In this document: positions 5,771-11,638 of the stretch, piece by piece
Layout of the letters: each line of letters begins with the position of its first letter
Position numbering within the stretch: position 1 is the stretch's first letter
Source of the DNA: Minisyncoccota bacterium
Lineage (GTDB): Bacteria; Patescibacteriota; Minisyncoccia; Minisyncoccales; CG1-02-41-26
Reading direction: 5' to 3'
DNA: 13,212 nt
Assembly (NCBI GenBank): GCA_028715435.1
Contig: JAQURU010000017.1
Span: 1-13,212 of the forward strand
Translations under genes and position numbers: made by a program
The notes under the pieces: generated by a model
Told to the model about the DNA's origin: nothing
Databases searched by the model: none
What the model saw: the letters and a program-made list of their open reading frames with translations, nothing else

Positions 5771-6135
5771 AAAAGAAAAGAGAATTAATACTTTTTGTTT
5801 CTGATATTATTGACAGCATTGAAAATATTCAAGAATATACAAAAGACATAACTAAAGAGCAGTTTTTAAACAATGTTCAGTTGCAGGATGCTGTTTTTCG
5901 AAGATATGAAATTATCGGTGAAGCTGTAAAGAATATTTCTCTTACCGTAAAAAAGCGTTTTCCTAACGTACCGTGGAGGGATATAACTGGAACAAGGGAT
6001 ATTTTAATTCATGATTATTTTGGCATAGATTTAGAAAGAATGTGGAAAACCACAAAAAGAGATTTGGCTGTTTTCCAAAAAGAAATGAAGAAAGTCTTCA
6101 ATGAGCTTGGCGGGCAAGAAAAACTGGTAAAGTAA
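5767..6135 (+). CDS. hepT: HepT-like HEPN ribonuclease toxin (DUF86)
   Basis: A 122-residue, mostly helical protein of the HepT/DUF86 family. The HEPN RNase motif Rx4HxY is intact as R77-DILI-H82-D-Y84. R77 and H82 are the predicted catalytic pair, and Y84 matches the tyrosine modified by MntA in characterised systems. The upstream helix RRYEIIGEAVKNIS (45-58) is also a family signature. HepT proteins act as dimeric RNases (tRNA is a reported target) that halt growth when not neutralised. Its ATG lies in the ATGA overlap with mntA, so toxin translation should depend on antitoxin translation. A GAAA-loop terminator follows at once, making the pair a self-contained cassette. Confidence 0.92.
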   Translation: MKKKRELILFVSDIIDSIENIQEYTKDITKEQFLNNVQLQDAVFRRYEIIGEAVKNISLTVKKRFPNVPWRDITGTRDILIHDYFGIDLERMWKTTKRDLAVFQKEMKKVFNELGGQEKLVK

Positions 6136-6141
6136 AAAACT

Positions 6142-6174
6142 AACCACTCGAAAGAGTGGTTTTGCTTTGCAAAA
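6142..6174 (+). terminator. Intrinsic terminator with GAAA tetraloop after hepT
   Basis: AACCACTC (6142-6149), GAAA, GAGTGGTT (6154-6161): a perfect 8-bp stem closed by a GNRA tetraloop and followed by TTTGCTTT. A second small dyad, TTTTGC-TTT-GCAAAA (6160-6174), overlaps its tail. Confidence 0.88.
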
Positions 6175-6270
6175 CGTTACACTTTTGAAGCGGTTGCGTA
6201 AGGTTTGAAGGATAAATAAAGAATAAAACTAGCAAACGGACCAGTATAGTTTTGTATTTCATGGAAAATA

Positions 6271-6279
6271 TGGTATAAA
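6271..6279 (+). promoter_or_regulatory. Extended -10 promoter candidate for the 147-residue gene
   Basis: TG-G-TATAAA (TG 6271-6272, box 6274-6279) would start transcription near 6286 and leave a leader of about 50 nt that retains the Shine-Dalgarno. An alternative, TTGACA (6293-6298) with TCTATT (6316-6321) at 17 bp, has a better -35, but its start would fall at the Shine-Dalgarno. The region 6175-6270 shows no gene. Confidence 0.45.
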
Positions 6280-6338
6280 AAAGCCGTGTTATTTGACAAC
6301 TCTTTTTTGCTTTAGTCTATTTATTGGAGGAAACTATA

Positions 6339-6782
6339 ATGAAAAAAGAAACCTTTATGATAAATGTTGATTTTTCTTTACCCTTGGCGCAAATGATCAA
6401 GGAAGGGGAATACAATTGGATTCATAAAGATATCACCCAAGAGAATTTTCCAATACAGGACCAGGGGAAGAAGCAGTTTAATACGAAGCTTTTCCATTTT
6501 AAATGCCTTATCGAATCAGACGAGGTGAACAAGAAAATGAATAAAGCCAATTTTCGTCCGGCTATCCTCCCGGAATTGTTGGCATTAGGGGCACAGTACC
6601 CGGAGCTTTTGCGGCAATTTCCGATTCTTGCGCTTGGCTCTCTTTGGCTTGGCTATGTGCCTGTTATAGGCAGTGGTAGTTCAGGGCGCGCTTTGAGCCT
6701 GCGTTTGTTTGAAGAAGAGTGGATGCCGTACTGTCGCTTTGCGGCTGTTAGCATTAGCAAGCGACGACTCGTTAGAGTTTAG
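6339..6782 (+). CDS. Uncharacterised 147-residue protein (possible CPR-enriched family)
   Basis: The ATG at 6339 has a GGAGG Shine-Dalgarno (6326-6330) at 8 nt; an in-frame TTG at 6324 overlaps that site and is rejected. No known domain, signal peptide or membrane segment is evident. The N-terminal part, MINVDFSLPLAQMIKEGEYN (7-26), looks like a strand-helix pair. The central part has FRPAILPELLALGAQYP (72-88) and FPILALGSLW (94-103). The end has a glycine-rich turn (GSGSSGRALSLRLFEEEW) and FAAVS near the C-terminus. From memory, proteins with a LPELLALGAKYP...EFPIVALGS pattern recur in Parcubacteria as hypotheticals, often in several copies; I cannot check this. The repeated aromatic/glycine strand pattern of the C-terminal half could suit a lectin-like or FGE-like fold, which is speculation. 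It forms a single-gene unit with its own terminator. Confidence 0.82.
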   Translation: MKKETFMINVDFSLPLAQMIKEGEYNWIHKDITQENFPIQDQGKKQFNTKLFHFKCLIESDEVNKKMNKANFRPAILPELLALGAQYPELLRQFPILALGSLWLGYVPVIGSGSSGRALSLRLFEEEWMPYCRFAAVSISKRRLVRV

Positions 6783-6800
6783 CTTCTTGAAAAAAACATT

Positions 6801-6845
6801 ACCTCTATACAAAATAAAGAAATTCGTATAGAGGTTTTAAATTAT
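6801..6845 (+). terminator. Hairpin terminator between the accessory gene and tuf
   Basis: ACCTCTATAC (6801-6810) and GTATAGAGGT (6826-6835) form a perfect 10-bp stem with a 15-nt loop, followed by TTTAAATTATATTTTATT. It ends the accessory stretch 19 nt after the stop codon. Confidence 0.75.
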
Positions 6846-6894
6846 ATTTTATTATGCTAATTTTCTTAAGTGGCAGCTTGATAACTGTAAGGTG

Positions 6895-6922
6895 TTGACA
6901 TTTTTTTAATAGTCAATATAAT
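6895..6922 (+). promoter_or_regulatory. tuf: Near-consensus promoter of the tuf-S10 operon
   Basis: TTGACA (6895-6900), 16 bp, TATAAT (6917-6922): both hexamers are perfect sigma-70 matches. Transcription should start near 6929, giving a leader of about 80 nt. The -35 TTGAC and a GTCAA at 6912-6916 form a short dyad across the spacer, possibly by chance. It is the strongest promoter in the window. Confidence 0.9.
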
Positions 6923-6939
6923 AGACTTAATAAATAAAC

Positions 6940-7002
6940 AATTAACCAAGAAATAAATTTCAAGAAGTATTTTTGCGTCTTGTTTCTTGTGTCTTGGTAA
7001 TT
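6940..7002 (+). promoter_or_regulatory. Structured tuf leader with alternative pairings
   Basis: AATTA-(A)-CCAAGA (6940-6951) pairs with TCTTGG-TAATT (6992-7002) over 11 bp with one bulged A, enclosing CAAGA/TCTTG (6961-6965 with 6978-6982). CAAGAAA (6947-6953) can alternatively pair with TTTCTTG (6983-6989), excluding the outer stem. The right side is itself a 7-bp-period repeat (TCTTGTT, TCTTGTG, TCTTGGT). The leader ends 8 nt before the ATG. A regulatory role is inferred. Confidence 0.5.
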
Positions 7003-7010
7003 AAAATAAA

Positions 7011-8210
7011 ATGGCAGAAAAAGCAAAATTTGAGCGAACAAAGCCGCATTTAAACATTGGCACTATTGGCCATGTTGACCACGGCAAAACCACTTTAACA
7101 GCGGCTATTTTAAAGTACACCCATTTAAAGGGCCTTAAATCATCTAATAAGTCAATTGATGAAATTGATTCAGCTCCTGAAGAAAAAGCCAGAGGCGTTA
7201 CGATTAACATTTCTCATAATGAATTTGAAACTCCCAACAGGCACTATGCTTTAATTGACTGCCCAGGCCATGCTGACTATATTAAGAACATGATTACAGG
7301 AGCGGCCCAGATGGACGGGGGCATTTTAGTGGTGTCTGCCGCTGAAGGCCCAATGCCTCAAACTAGAGAGCATGTTTTGTTAGCCAGGCAGGTTGGCTTG
7401 CCTTCTTTAGTTGTGTTTTTAAATAAGGTTGACCAAGTTGATGACCCAGAAATGATTGAATTAGTGGAATCAGAATTGCGGGAATTGTTAAAAAAATACG
7501 AATTTCCAGGAGATACAACCCCGATTATTAGAGGTTCTGGATTAAAAGCATCAGAAGCCGCGTCAGTTGATGATGAAGCATTCAAGCCAATTGCCCAACT
7601 ATTGGAAACAATTGATACTTATTTCCCAGAGCCAGAAAGGCAAGTCGATAAGCCATTTTTAATGGCTGTTGAAGACGTTTTTTCCATTGAAGGCAGGGGA
7701 ACTGTGGCAACAGGCAGAGTGGAAAGAGGGATTGTGAAAGGCGGAGAAGAAGTAGAGGTTATTGGAATTAGGCCTACTCAAAAAACTGTAGCAACCAGCG
7801 TGGAAATGTTTAACAAAATTTTGGATGAAGGCCGGGCAGGCGATAATGTTGGTATTCTATTACGAGGATTTAAAAAGGAAGATATTGAAAGAGGCCAAGT
7901 GTTGGCCAAACCAGGTTCGGTTACTCCTCATTCTGAATTTGAAGCAAAAATTTATGCTTTAACTAAAGATGAAGGAGGCAGGCATACCCCGTTTTTTTCA
8001 GGGTACAAGCCCCAATTCTTTATTAGAACTTGTGATATCACTGGCGATGTTATTTTACCAGAAGGCGTTGAAATGGTAATGCCAGGCGATACTATTGATG
8101 TTAAAGTTAAATTAATTAATCCAGTGGCTTTAGAAGAGAAACAAAGATTTGCTATTAGAGAAGGCGGGCGAACAGTTGGAGCTGGAGCTGTATCTAAGAT
8201 AATAAAATAA
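7011..8210 (+). CDS. tuf: Translation elongation factor Tu
   Basis: EF-Tu delivers aminoacyl-tRNA to the ribosome. At 399 residues it is of usual length, with GHVDHGKT (20-27), RGVTINISH for switch I (61-69), DCPGH (83-87), NKVD (138-141) and domains 2 and 3 complete. H87 is the catalytic histidine corresponding to E. coli H84. The G5 box reads SGLKA (176-180) where the common form is SALKA. It has no Shine-Dalgarno before the ATG but a consensus promoter and a folded leader. It leads into rpsJ after 20 nt, so tuf is first in the S10-type transcript. That arrangement is like the classical str-S10 order, but with an accessory stretch placed between fusA and tuf. Confidence 0.98.
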   Translation: MAEKAKFERTKPHLNIGTIGHVDHGKTTLTAAILKYTHLKGLKSSNKSIDEIDSAPEEKARGVTINISHNEFETPNRHYALIDCPGHADYIKNMITGAAQMDGGILVVSAAEGPMPQTREHVLLARQVGLPSLVVFLNKVDQVDDPEMIELVESELRELLKKYEFPGDTTPIIRGSGLKASEAASVDDEAFKPIAQLLETIDTYFPEPERQVDKPFLMAVEDVFSIEGRGTVATGRVERGIVKGGEEVEVIGIRPTQKTVATSVEMFNKILDEGRAGDNVGILLRGFKKEDIERGQVLAKPGSVTPHSEFEAKIYALTKDEGGRHTPFFSGYKPQFFIRTCDITGDVILPEGVEMVMPGDTIDVKVKLINPVALEEKQRFAIREGGRTVGAGAVSKIIK

Positions 8211-8230
8211 TTTTGTGATTGATAACTACC

Positions 8231-8584
8231 ATGCCCGTTAAAAAGCAAACAGAAACAAAAGAAAAGCCAGCCGCATCATTGCCTCAATTAAGGATTAAGT
8301 TAAAGTCATACGATAGCAAGGTTGTTGATGCTTCTTGCCACCAAATTGCAGAAATTTCGGGGAGGTCGGGCGTGGAAATGGCAGGGCCGGTTCCTTTGCC
8401 AACAGAAGTGAAAAAGTATACTGTTAACAGATCAACCTTTGTGCATAAAGATGCCAGAGAGCAGTTTGAAATGAGGGTCCACAAGCGATTGATTGAAATA
8501 ATGAACCCAAATCAAAGGTTTATTGAGTCGCTTAGGGATTTGACCTTGCCAACAGGCGTGGAAATAGAAGTGAAAACGATATAA
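8231..8584 (+). CDS. rpsJ: Ribosomal protein uS10
   Basis: S10 of the small-subunit head, which in many bacteria also serves as NusE in antitermination. From the ATG at 8231 the protein has 117 residues. About 17 lysine/glutamate-rich N-terminal residues precede the conserved core LRIKLKSYDSKVVDAS, AGPVPLPTEVKKYTVNRS and HKDAREQFEMRVHKRLIEI. E. coli S10 is 103 residues, so the extension is extra. A TTG four codons upstream (8219) is in frame but less likely. No Shine-Dalgarno is seen. It is followed by an unusually long structured gap before rplC. Confidence 0.95.
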   Translation: MPVKKQTETKEKPAASLPQLRIKLKSYDSKVVDASCHQIAEISGRSGVEMAGPVPLPTEVKKYTVNRSTFVHKDAREQFEMRVHKRLIEIMNPNQRFIESLRDLTLPTGVEIEVKTI

Positions 8585-8603
8585 AAATATAATTTCTATA
8601 ATG

Positions 8604-8643
8604 TTCAAGATAAAACTAAATTTAATTAAGTTTACATCTTGAA
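8604..8643 (+). promoter_or_regulatory. Hairpin 1 in the rpsJ-rplC gap
   Basis: TTCAAGAT (8604-8611) and ATCTTGAA (8636-8643) pair perfectly. Inside them, AAACT (8613-8617) pairs with AGTTT (8629-8633), giving 13 bp with a small internal loop and an AT-rich apical loop. Two TATAAT boxes (8588-8593, 8597-8602) lie just upstream but without good -35 partners. Confidence 0.7.
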
Positions 8644-8671
8644 GCGGGAGATAGACAACCCTTTAATTTTT

Positions 8672-8709
8672 AACAAAATACGGGTGGCTATTGCCCCCGT
8701 ATTTTGTTT
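8672..8709 (+). promoter_or_regulatory. Hairpin 2 (attenuator-like) just before rplC
   Basis: AACAAAATACGGG (8672-8684) pairs with CCCGTATTTTGTT (8696-8708) over 13 perfect base pairs. It continues after a bulged T as GGC/GCC closed by a TATT loop, 16 bp in all. It ends 8 nt before the rplC ATG and is followed by TGAAATTT rather than a full T-tract, so it may slow or partly terminate transcription or control rplC translation. Confidence 0.75.
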
Positions 8710-8716
8710 GAAATTT

Positions 8717-9307
8717 ATGCCTTTTATTTTAGGTAAAAAAATTGAGATGACCAGAATATTTAATGAAAAAGGGAACGCTGTTCCAGTCACTTTGGTTGAA
8801 ACAGCTCCTTGTGTTGTTTTGCAGATTAAAACTAAAGAAAGCAAGGATGGTTATGATTCAGTGCAAATTGGCCTTGAAAAAAAATCTAAGCATATCAAAA
8901 AAACCGAAAAAGGCAAAGAGTATAAATATATAAAAGAATTCAAAAGTCAAAATTCAGAATTCAAAATTGGAGACGAGATAAGCGCATCAGTTTTTAAAGA
9001 AGGCGATAAAGTGAAGGTTTCTGGAATTAGCAAGGGAAAGGGGTTCCAAGGCGGAGTGAAAAGGCATGGTTTTGCTGGCCATCCTCAAACGCATGGCGTT
9101 AAACATGAAGTAAGAACAATTGGATCGGTTGGGGCCACTAACCCAGACAGGGTTATTCCTGGCAAAAGAATGCCAGGGCATATGGGGGTTGAAAGAGTTT
9201 CAATTAGAAAAGCTAAGATTGTTAAAATTGATTTGGCCAATAATTTGATTGCCATCAAAGGTGCCATTCCTGGTCATCGAGGGACTTTATTGGAGATAAG
9301 CAAATAA
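8717..9307 (+). CDS. rplC: Ribosomal protein uL3
   Basis: L3 is an early-assembly protein reaching the peptidyl-transferase centre. The start at 8717 gives 196 residues beginning MPFILGKKIEMTRIF, matching the family. The open frame extends upstream to TTG 8639, but that part is the leader hairpin, so it is excluded. Conserved features are SKGKGFQGGVKRHGFAG (105-121), the HG-x-HE loop, IGSVGATNPDRVIPGK and MPGHMGVERV (152-161). H155 stands where E. coli has the glutamine methylated by PrmB. Residues about 73-84 (KEFKSQNSEFKI) are encoded by a 7-bp repeat array. rplD starts 1 nt after the stop. Confidence 0.97.
   Translation: MPFILGKKIEMTRIFNEKGNAVPVTLVETAPCVVLQIKTKESKDGYDSVQIGLEKKSKHIKKTEKGKEYKYIKEFKSQNSEFKIGDEISASVFKEGDKVKVSGISKGKGFQGGVKRHGFAGHPQTHGVKHEVRTIGSVGATNPDRVIPGKRMPGHMGVERVSIRKAKIVKIDLANNLIAIKGAIPGHRGTLLEISK
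8934..8968 (+). repeat. 7-bp repeat array inside rplC
   Basis: Five heptads (AAGAATT, CAAAAGT, CAAAATT, CAGAATT, CAAAATT) are read as EFKSQNSEFKI within a variable surface part of L3. The units match those found in the gap before rplP (12631-12658). Confidence 0.85.
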
Positions 9308-9308
9308 C

Positions 9309-9965
9309 ATGAAAATTGATATATACAATCAAAAAGGTGAAAAAGCAGGCCAGGCGGAATTGCCCAAGGAGATTTTTGATGTTGAATTATCAAAGGATTT
9401 ATTGCATCAGGTGGTTATTTCCCAAATGGCTAATCGAAGGCAGGGCAATGCTCACGCCAAAGACAGGGGCGAAGTTCGGGGTGGAGGCAGAAAACCTTGG
9501 CGGCAAAAAGGAACTGGTAGGGCCAGGCATGGCTCAACTCGTTCGCCAATTTGGAAAGGAGGAGGCGTTACTTTCGGACCTTTAAATGTTAAGGTTTACA
9601 AAAAAGTTATTCCCACGAAAATGAAAAGAACAGCTTTATTTATGGCATTATCTCAAAAAGCCAAAAATAATTTTTTAATATTATTAGATAATTTAAAAAT
9701 ACAAGAAGCAAAAACAAAAAATGTCAGCGGAATTTTAAAAAATTTGCCAAGCAAAGATAAAACTGCTTTGATTGCTTTGCCTAGTATGGACAAAGATTTT
9801 ATCTTGGCCTCAAGAAATATAGTAAAAACCCAAACAATCCAAGCCAAGGATTTAAATGCTTTGGATGTTTTAAACAGCAAATATTTAATTATGCCAAAAG
9901 ACACTGTAAAAGTTTTGGAAGAAACGATGTTAAATCAAAAATCAAAAATCAAAAATCAAAAATAA
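9309..9965 (+). CDS. rplD: Ribosomal protein uL4
   Basis: L4 lines the nascent-peptide exit tunnel and in enterobacteria autoregulates the S10 operon. The 218-residue product has the conserved tunnel loop GGGRKPWRQKGTGRARHGS (58-76) and SPIWKGGGVTFGP (79-91), followed by the globular Rossmann-like part. The last residues (NQKSKIKNQK) come from four perfect AAATCAA heptads that run into the stop codon, an apparent repeat-derived tail. It starts 1 nt after rplC. GGAG at 9292-9295 is too far to be a good ribosome site, so coupling to rplC is likely. Confidence 0.96.
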   Translation: MKIDIYNQKGEKAGQAELPKEIFDVELSKDLLHQVVISQMANRRQGNAHAKDRGEVRGGGRKPWRQKGTGRARHGSTRSPIWKGGGVTFGPLNVKVYKKVIPTKMKRTALFMALSQKAKNNFLILLDNLKIQEAKTKNVSGILKNLPSKDKTALIALPSMDKDFILASRNIVKTQTIQAKDLNALDVLNSKYLIMPKDTVKVLEETMLNQKSKIKNQK

Positions 9966-9966
9966 A
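9932..9966 (+). repeat. 7-bp repeat (AAATCAA)x4 at the 3' end of rplD
   Basis: Four perfect AAATCAA units (9932-9959) and a fifth altered one (AAATAAA) that supplies the TAA stop. They encode the L4 tail and reach to 10 nt before the rplW start. Confidence 0.9.
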
Positions 9967-9975
9967 TTGGGATTT

Positions 9976-10467
9976 ATGGGATTATTTTTTAGAAAAACAA
10001 AAAAAGAGGAAAGTTATAAAGATAAGAAACAAAAAGAACCCTCCTTTACTTCTGCGGAGATTGTGAAAAGCAAGAAAGAAAAGCCAGTAAAGACAGCAAA
10101 GACAGCAAAGACAGCAAAGACAGAAGCAGTAAAGAAAACCGCTTCTGCTTCTGCGGAGCTTCGGCGTGGTAAAAAAGGAGATATAAAAACAGCTCCAAGT
10201 GTTTTGAGCAGGCCTCAAATTACTGAAAAAGCCACTTTACTACAAGAGCAAGACCAATATGTTTTTCAGGTTTTTAAAACAGCTACGAAACCAGCAGTAA
10301 AAAAGGCGCTTGAAGAGGTTTACGGGGTTAATGTTGAACAGGTGCGCATTATTAATGTTGATAGAAAAAAAAGGCGATTGGGTAGAACAACTGGCTGGAA
10401 AAGGGGTTATAAAAAAGCAATTGTGAAAATAAGAAAAGGCCAGGTAATTGAAATAATGCCTCGATAA
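9976..10467 (+). CDS. rplW: Ribosomal protein uL23 with long basic N-terminal extension
   Basis: L23 lies at the tunnel exit and is the docking site for trigger factor and SRP. The conserved core occupies residues about 75-163: VLSRPQITEKATLL, QYVFQVFKTATKPAVKKALEE, VNVEQVRIINV and RLGRTTGWKRGYKKAIV. The first 74 residues are an extra Lys/Ala/Ser-rich, probably disordered extension starting MGLFFRKTKKEE. It contains KTAKTAKTAKT from a 9-bp tandem repeat and two similar SAE segments (26-28 and 59-61). L23 is usually near 95-100 residues, so 163 is long. The ATG at 9976 is chosen over TTG 9967. rplB starts 2 nt after the stop. Confidence 0.93.
   Translation: MGLFFRKTKKEESYKDKKQKEPSFTSAEIVKSKKEKPVKTAKTAKTAKTEAVKKTASASAELRRGKKGDIKTAPSVLSRPQITEKATLLQEQDQYVFQVFKTATKPAVKKALEEVYGVNVEQVRIINVDRKKRRLGRTTGWKRGYKKAIVKIRKGQVIEIMPR
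10093..10119 (+). repeat. 9-bp tandem repeat x3 in rplW
   Basis: ACAGCAAAG is repeated three times perfectly, with partial units on both sides, and encodes the KTA repeats of the L23 extension. A related pair of TTCTGCGGAG segments (about 10050-10059 and 10149-10158) flanks it. Confidence 0.85.
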
Positions 10468-10469
10468 AT

Positions 10470-11267
10470 ATGGCACAAAAGAAAGAAAAAACAATTTTAT
10501 CAAAGAACAACCCTGAAAAAAGATTATTACGGGTTTTGAAAAAAACAGGCGGTAAAAATAATACCGGCCGCATTACGGTGCGCCATAAGGGGGGTGGAGT
10601 AAAGCAAAAATACCGCATTATTGATTTTGGGCAAAAAAAGCTTAATCAAACAGGCAAAGTTTTATCTTTGGAATACGACCCAAATAGAACTTGTTATATT
10701 GCGTTATTGCAGTATAATGATGGGCAAAAGGCCTATGTTTTGGCTCCTGATGGTTTAAGCAAAGAAGACGAAATAATTTGCAGCCAAAAAGCGCCGGTTA
10801 AGATTGGCAACAGGATGCTTTTAAAGAATGTTCCTATTGGTGCTTTTGTTCATAATATAGAATTATTTCCAATGGCAGGGGGAAAGTTAGCTAGATCGGC
10901 TGGAAGTTCAGTTGTTGTTATGGGGCATGAAGGCAAATATACTCAAATTAAAATGCCTTCTTCGGAGATCCGGAAGGTTTTGAGCGAATGTTTTGCTTCA
11001 ATAGGCCAATTATCAAACCCAGAACATAGGTTTAGCCAAATTGGTTCTGCTGGGCGAGCAAGAAAAATGGGAATAAGGCCAACAGTTAGAGGCTCTGCTA
11101 TGAATGCTTGCGACCATCCTCATGGCGGGGGCAAGAATAAACAGCCAATTGGCCGCCATCCAAGAACTGCTTGGGGCAAGGTAGCTTTGGGCGTTAAAAC
11201 CAGAAACAAAAAGAAATGGACGAGTAAATTAATAGTTCAAAGAAGAATAAAGAAGAAAAGAAAGTAA
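10470..11267 (+). CDS. rplB: Ribosomal protein uL2
   Basis: L2 is essential for subunit association and peptidyl-transferase activity. The 265-residue product has RITVRHKGGGVKQKYRIIDF (34-53), LEYDPNRT, GGKLARSAGSS and the catalytic-centre loop DHPHGGG (215-221) holding the equivalent of E. coli H229. The usual N-terminal KPTSPGRR segment is absent: the protein goes from MAQKKEKTILSKNNPEK straight to the LL motif, leaving it a little shorter than the E. coli form (273). The neighbouring VRGSAMNAC replaces the common VRGTAMNPV. It starts 2 nt after rplW and is followed by a strong hairpin before rpsS. Confidence 0.98.
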   Translation: MAQKKEKTILSKNNPEKRLLRVLKKTGGKNNTGRITVRHKGGGVKQKYRIIDFGQKKLNQTGKVLSLEYDPNRTCYIALLQYNDGQKAYVLAPDGLSKEDEIICSQKAPVKIGNRMLLKNVPIGAFVHNIELFPMAGGKLARSAGSSVVVMGHEGKYTQIKMPSSEIRKVLSECFASIGQLSNPEHRFSQIGSAGRARKMGIRPTVRGSAMNACDHPHGGGKNKQPIGRHPRTAWGKVALGVKTRNKKKWTSKLIVQRRIKKKRK

Positions 11268-11268
11268 A

Positions 11269-11320
11269 GATTGCACAGGCCTTACTTATGTTAATTTACA
11301 CAAGTAAGGCTTGCGCAATC
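11269..11320 (+). promoter_or_regulatory. Strong hairpin in the rplB-rpsS gap
   Basis: Arms 11269-11287 and 11302-11320 pair at 18 of 19 positions (one A-C mismatch, one G-U). A further TGT/ACA (11289-11291 with 11298-11300) lies inside. No T-tract follows; the next sequence is CTGTTAAACTAAAATAT and then the rpsS ATG at 11338. It is a leader-type RNA structure and probably not a terminator. Confidence 0.8.
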
Positions 11321-11337
11321 CTGTTAAACTAAAATAT

Positions 11338-11634
11338 ATGGCAAGAAGTTTAAAAAAAGGTCCTTTTGTGGATGAAAGATTATTAAAAAAAGCTCTTGTT
11401 CAGAAAGCAGGTGACAAAAAAATTATAAAAACCTGGGCAAGAAGCTCGTCAATTTCCCCTGAAATGGTAGGGCTTACTTTTGGAGTGCATAATGGCAAAG
11501 AGCATATTCCGGTTTATGTTACAGAAGATATGGTTGGGCATAAGCTTGGCGAATTTTCCCCAACCACAAAATTTGGAAAGCATGGCGGAAAAATGCAAAG
11601 AGAGCAAGAAGCAAAAGCTCAAGTAAAATCATAA
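11338..11634 (+). CDS. rpsS: Ribosomal protein uS19
   Basis: S19 of the small-subunit head, forming bridges and binding with S13. The ATG at 11338 yields 98 residues starting MARSLKKGPFVDERLLKK, the standard S19 start. It includes IKTWARSSSISPEMVGLTFGVHNGKEHIPVYV and GHKLGEFSPTTKFGKHGG. The frame is open upstream to TTG 11311, but that lies in the hairpin arm and would add non-conserved residues. rplV follows after 4 nt. Confidence 0.97.
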   Translation: MARSLKKGPFVDERLLKKALVQKAGDKKIIKTWARSSSISPEMVGLTFGVHNGKEHIPVYVTEDMVGHKLGEFSPTTKFGKHGGKMQREQEAKAQVKS

Positions 11635-11638
11635 AATT

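Noticed and set aside
6175..6270. Possible tRNA or small RNA gene in the gap after hepT
   Set aside because: No T-loop consensus or cloverleaf arms were found; only a weak 7-bp AT dyad (6225-6231 with 6247-6253).
5438..7010. Insertion sequence or integrated phage as carrier of the accessory segment
   Set aside because: No transposase, integrase, terminal inverted repeats or target-site duplication was seen around the segment.
8639..8716. Upstream TTG extension of rplC
   Set aside because: The extra 26 codons lie in the leader hairpin; the conserved L3 start is at 8717.
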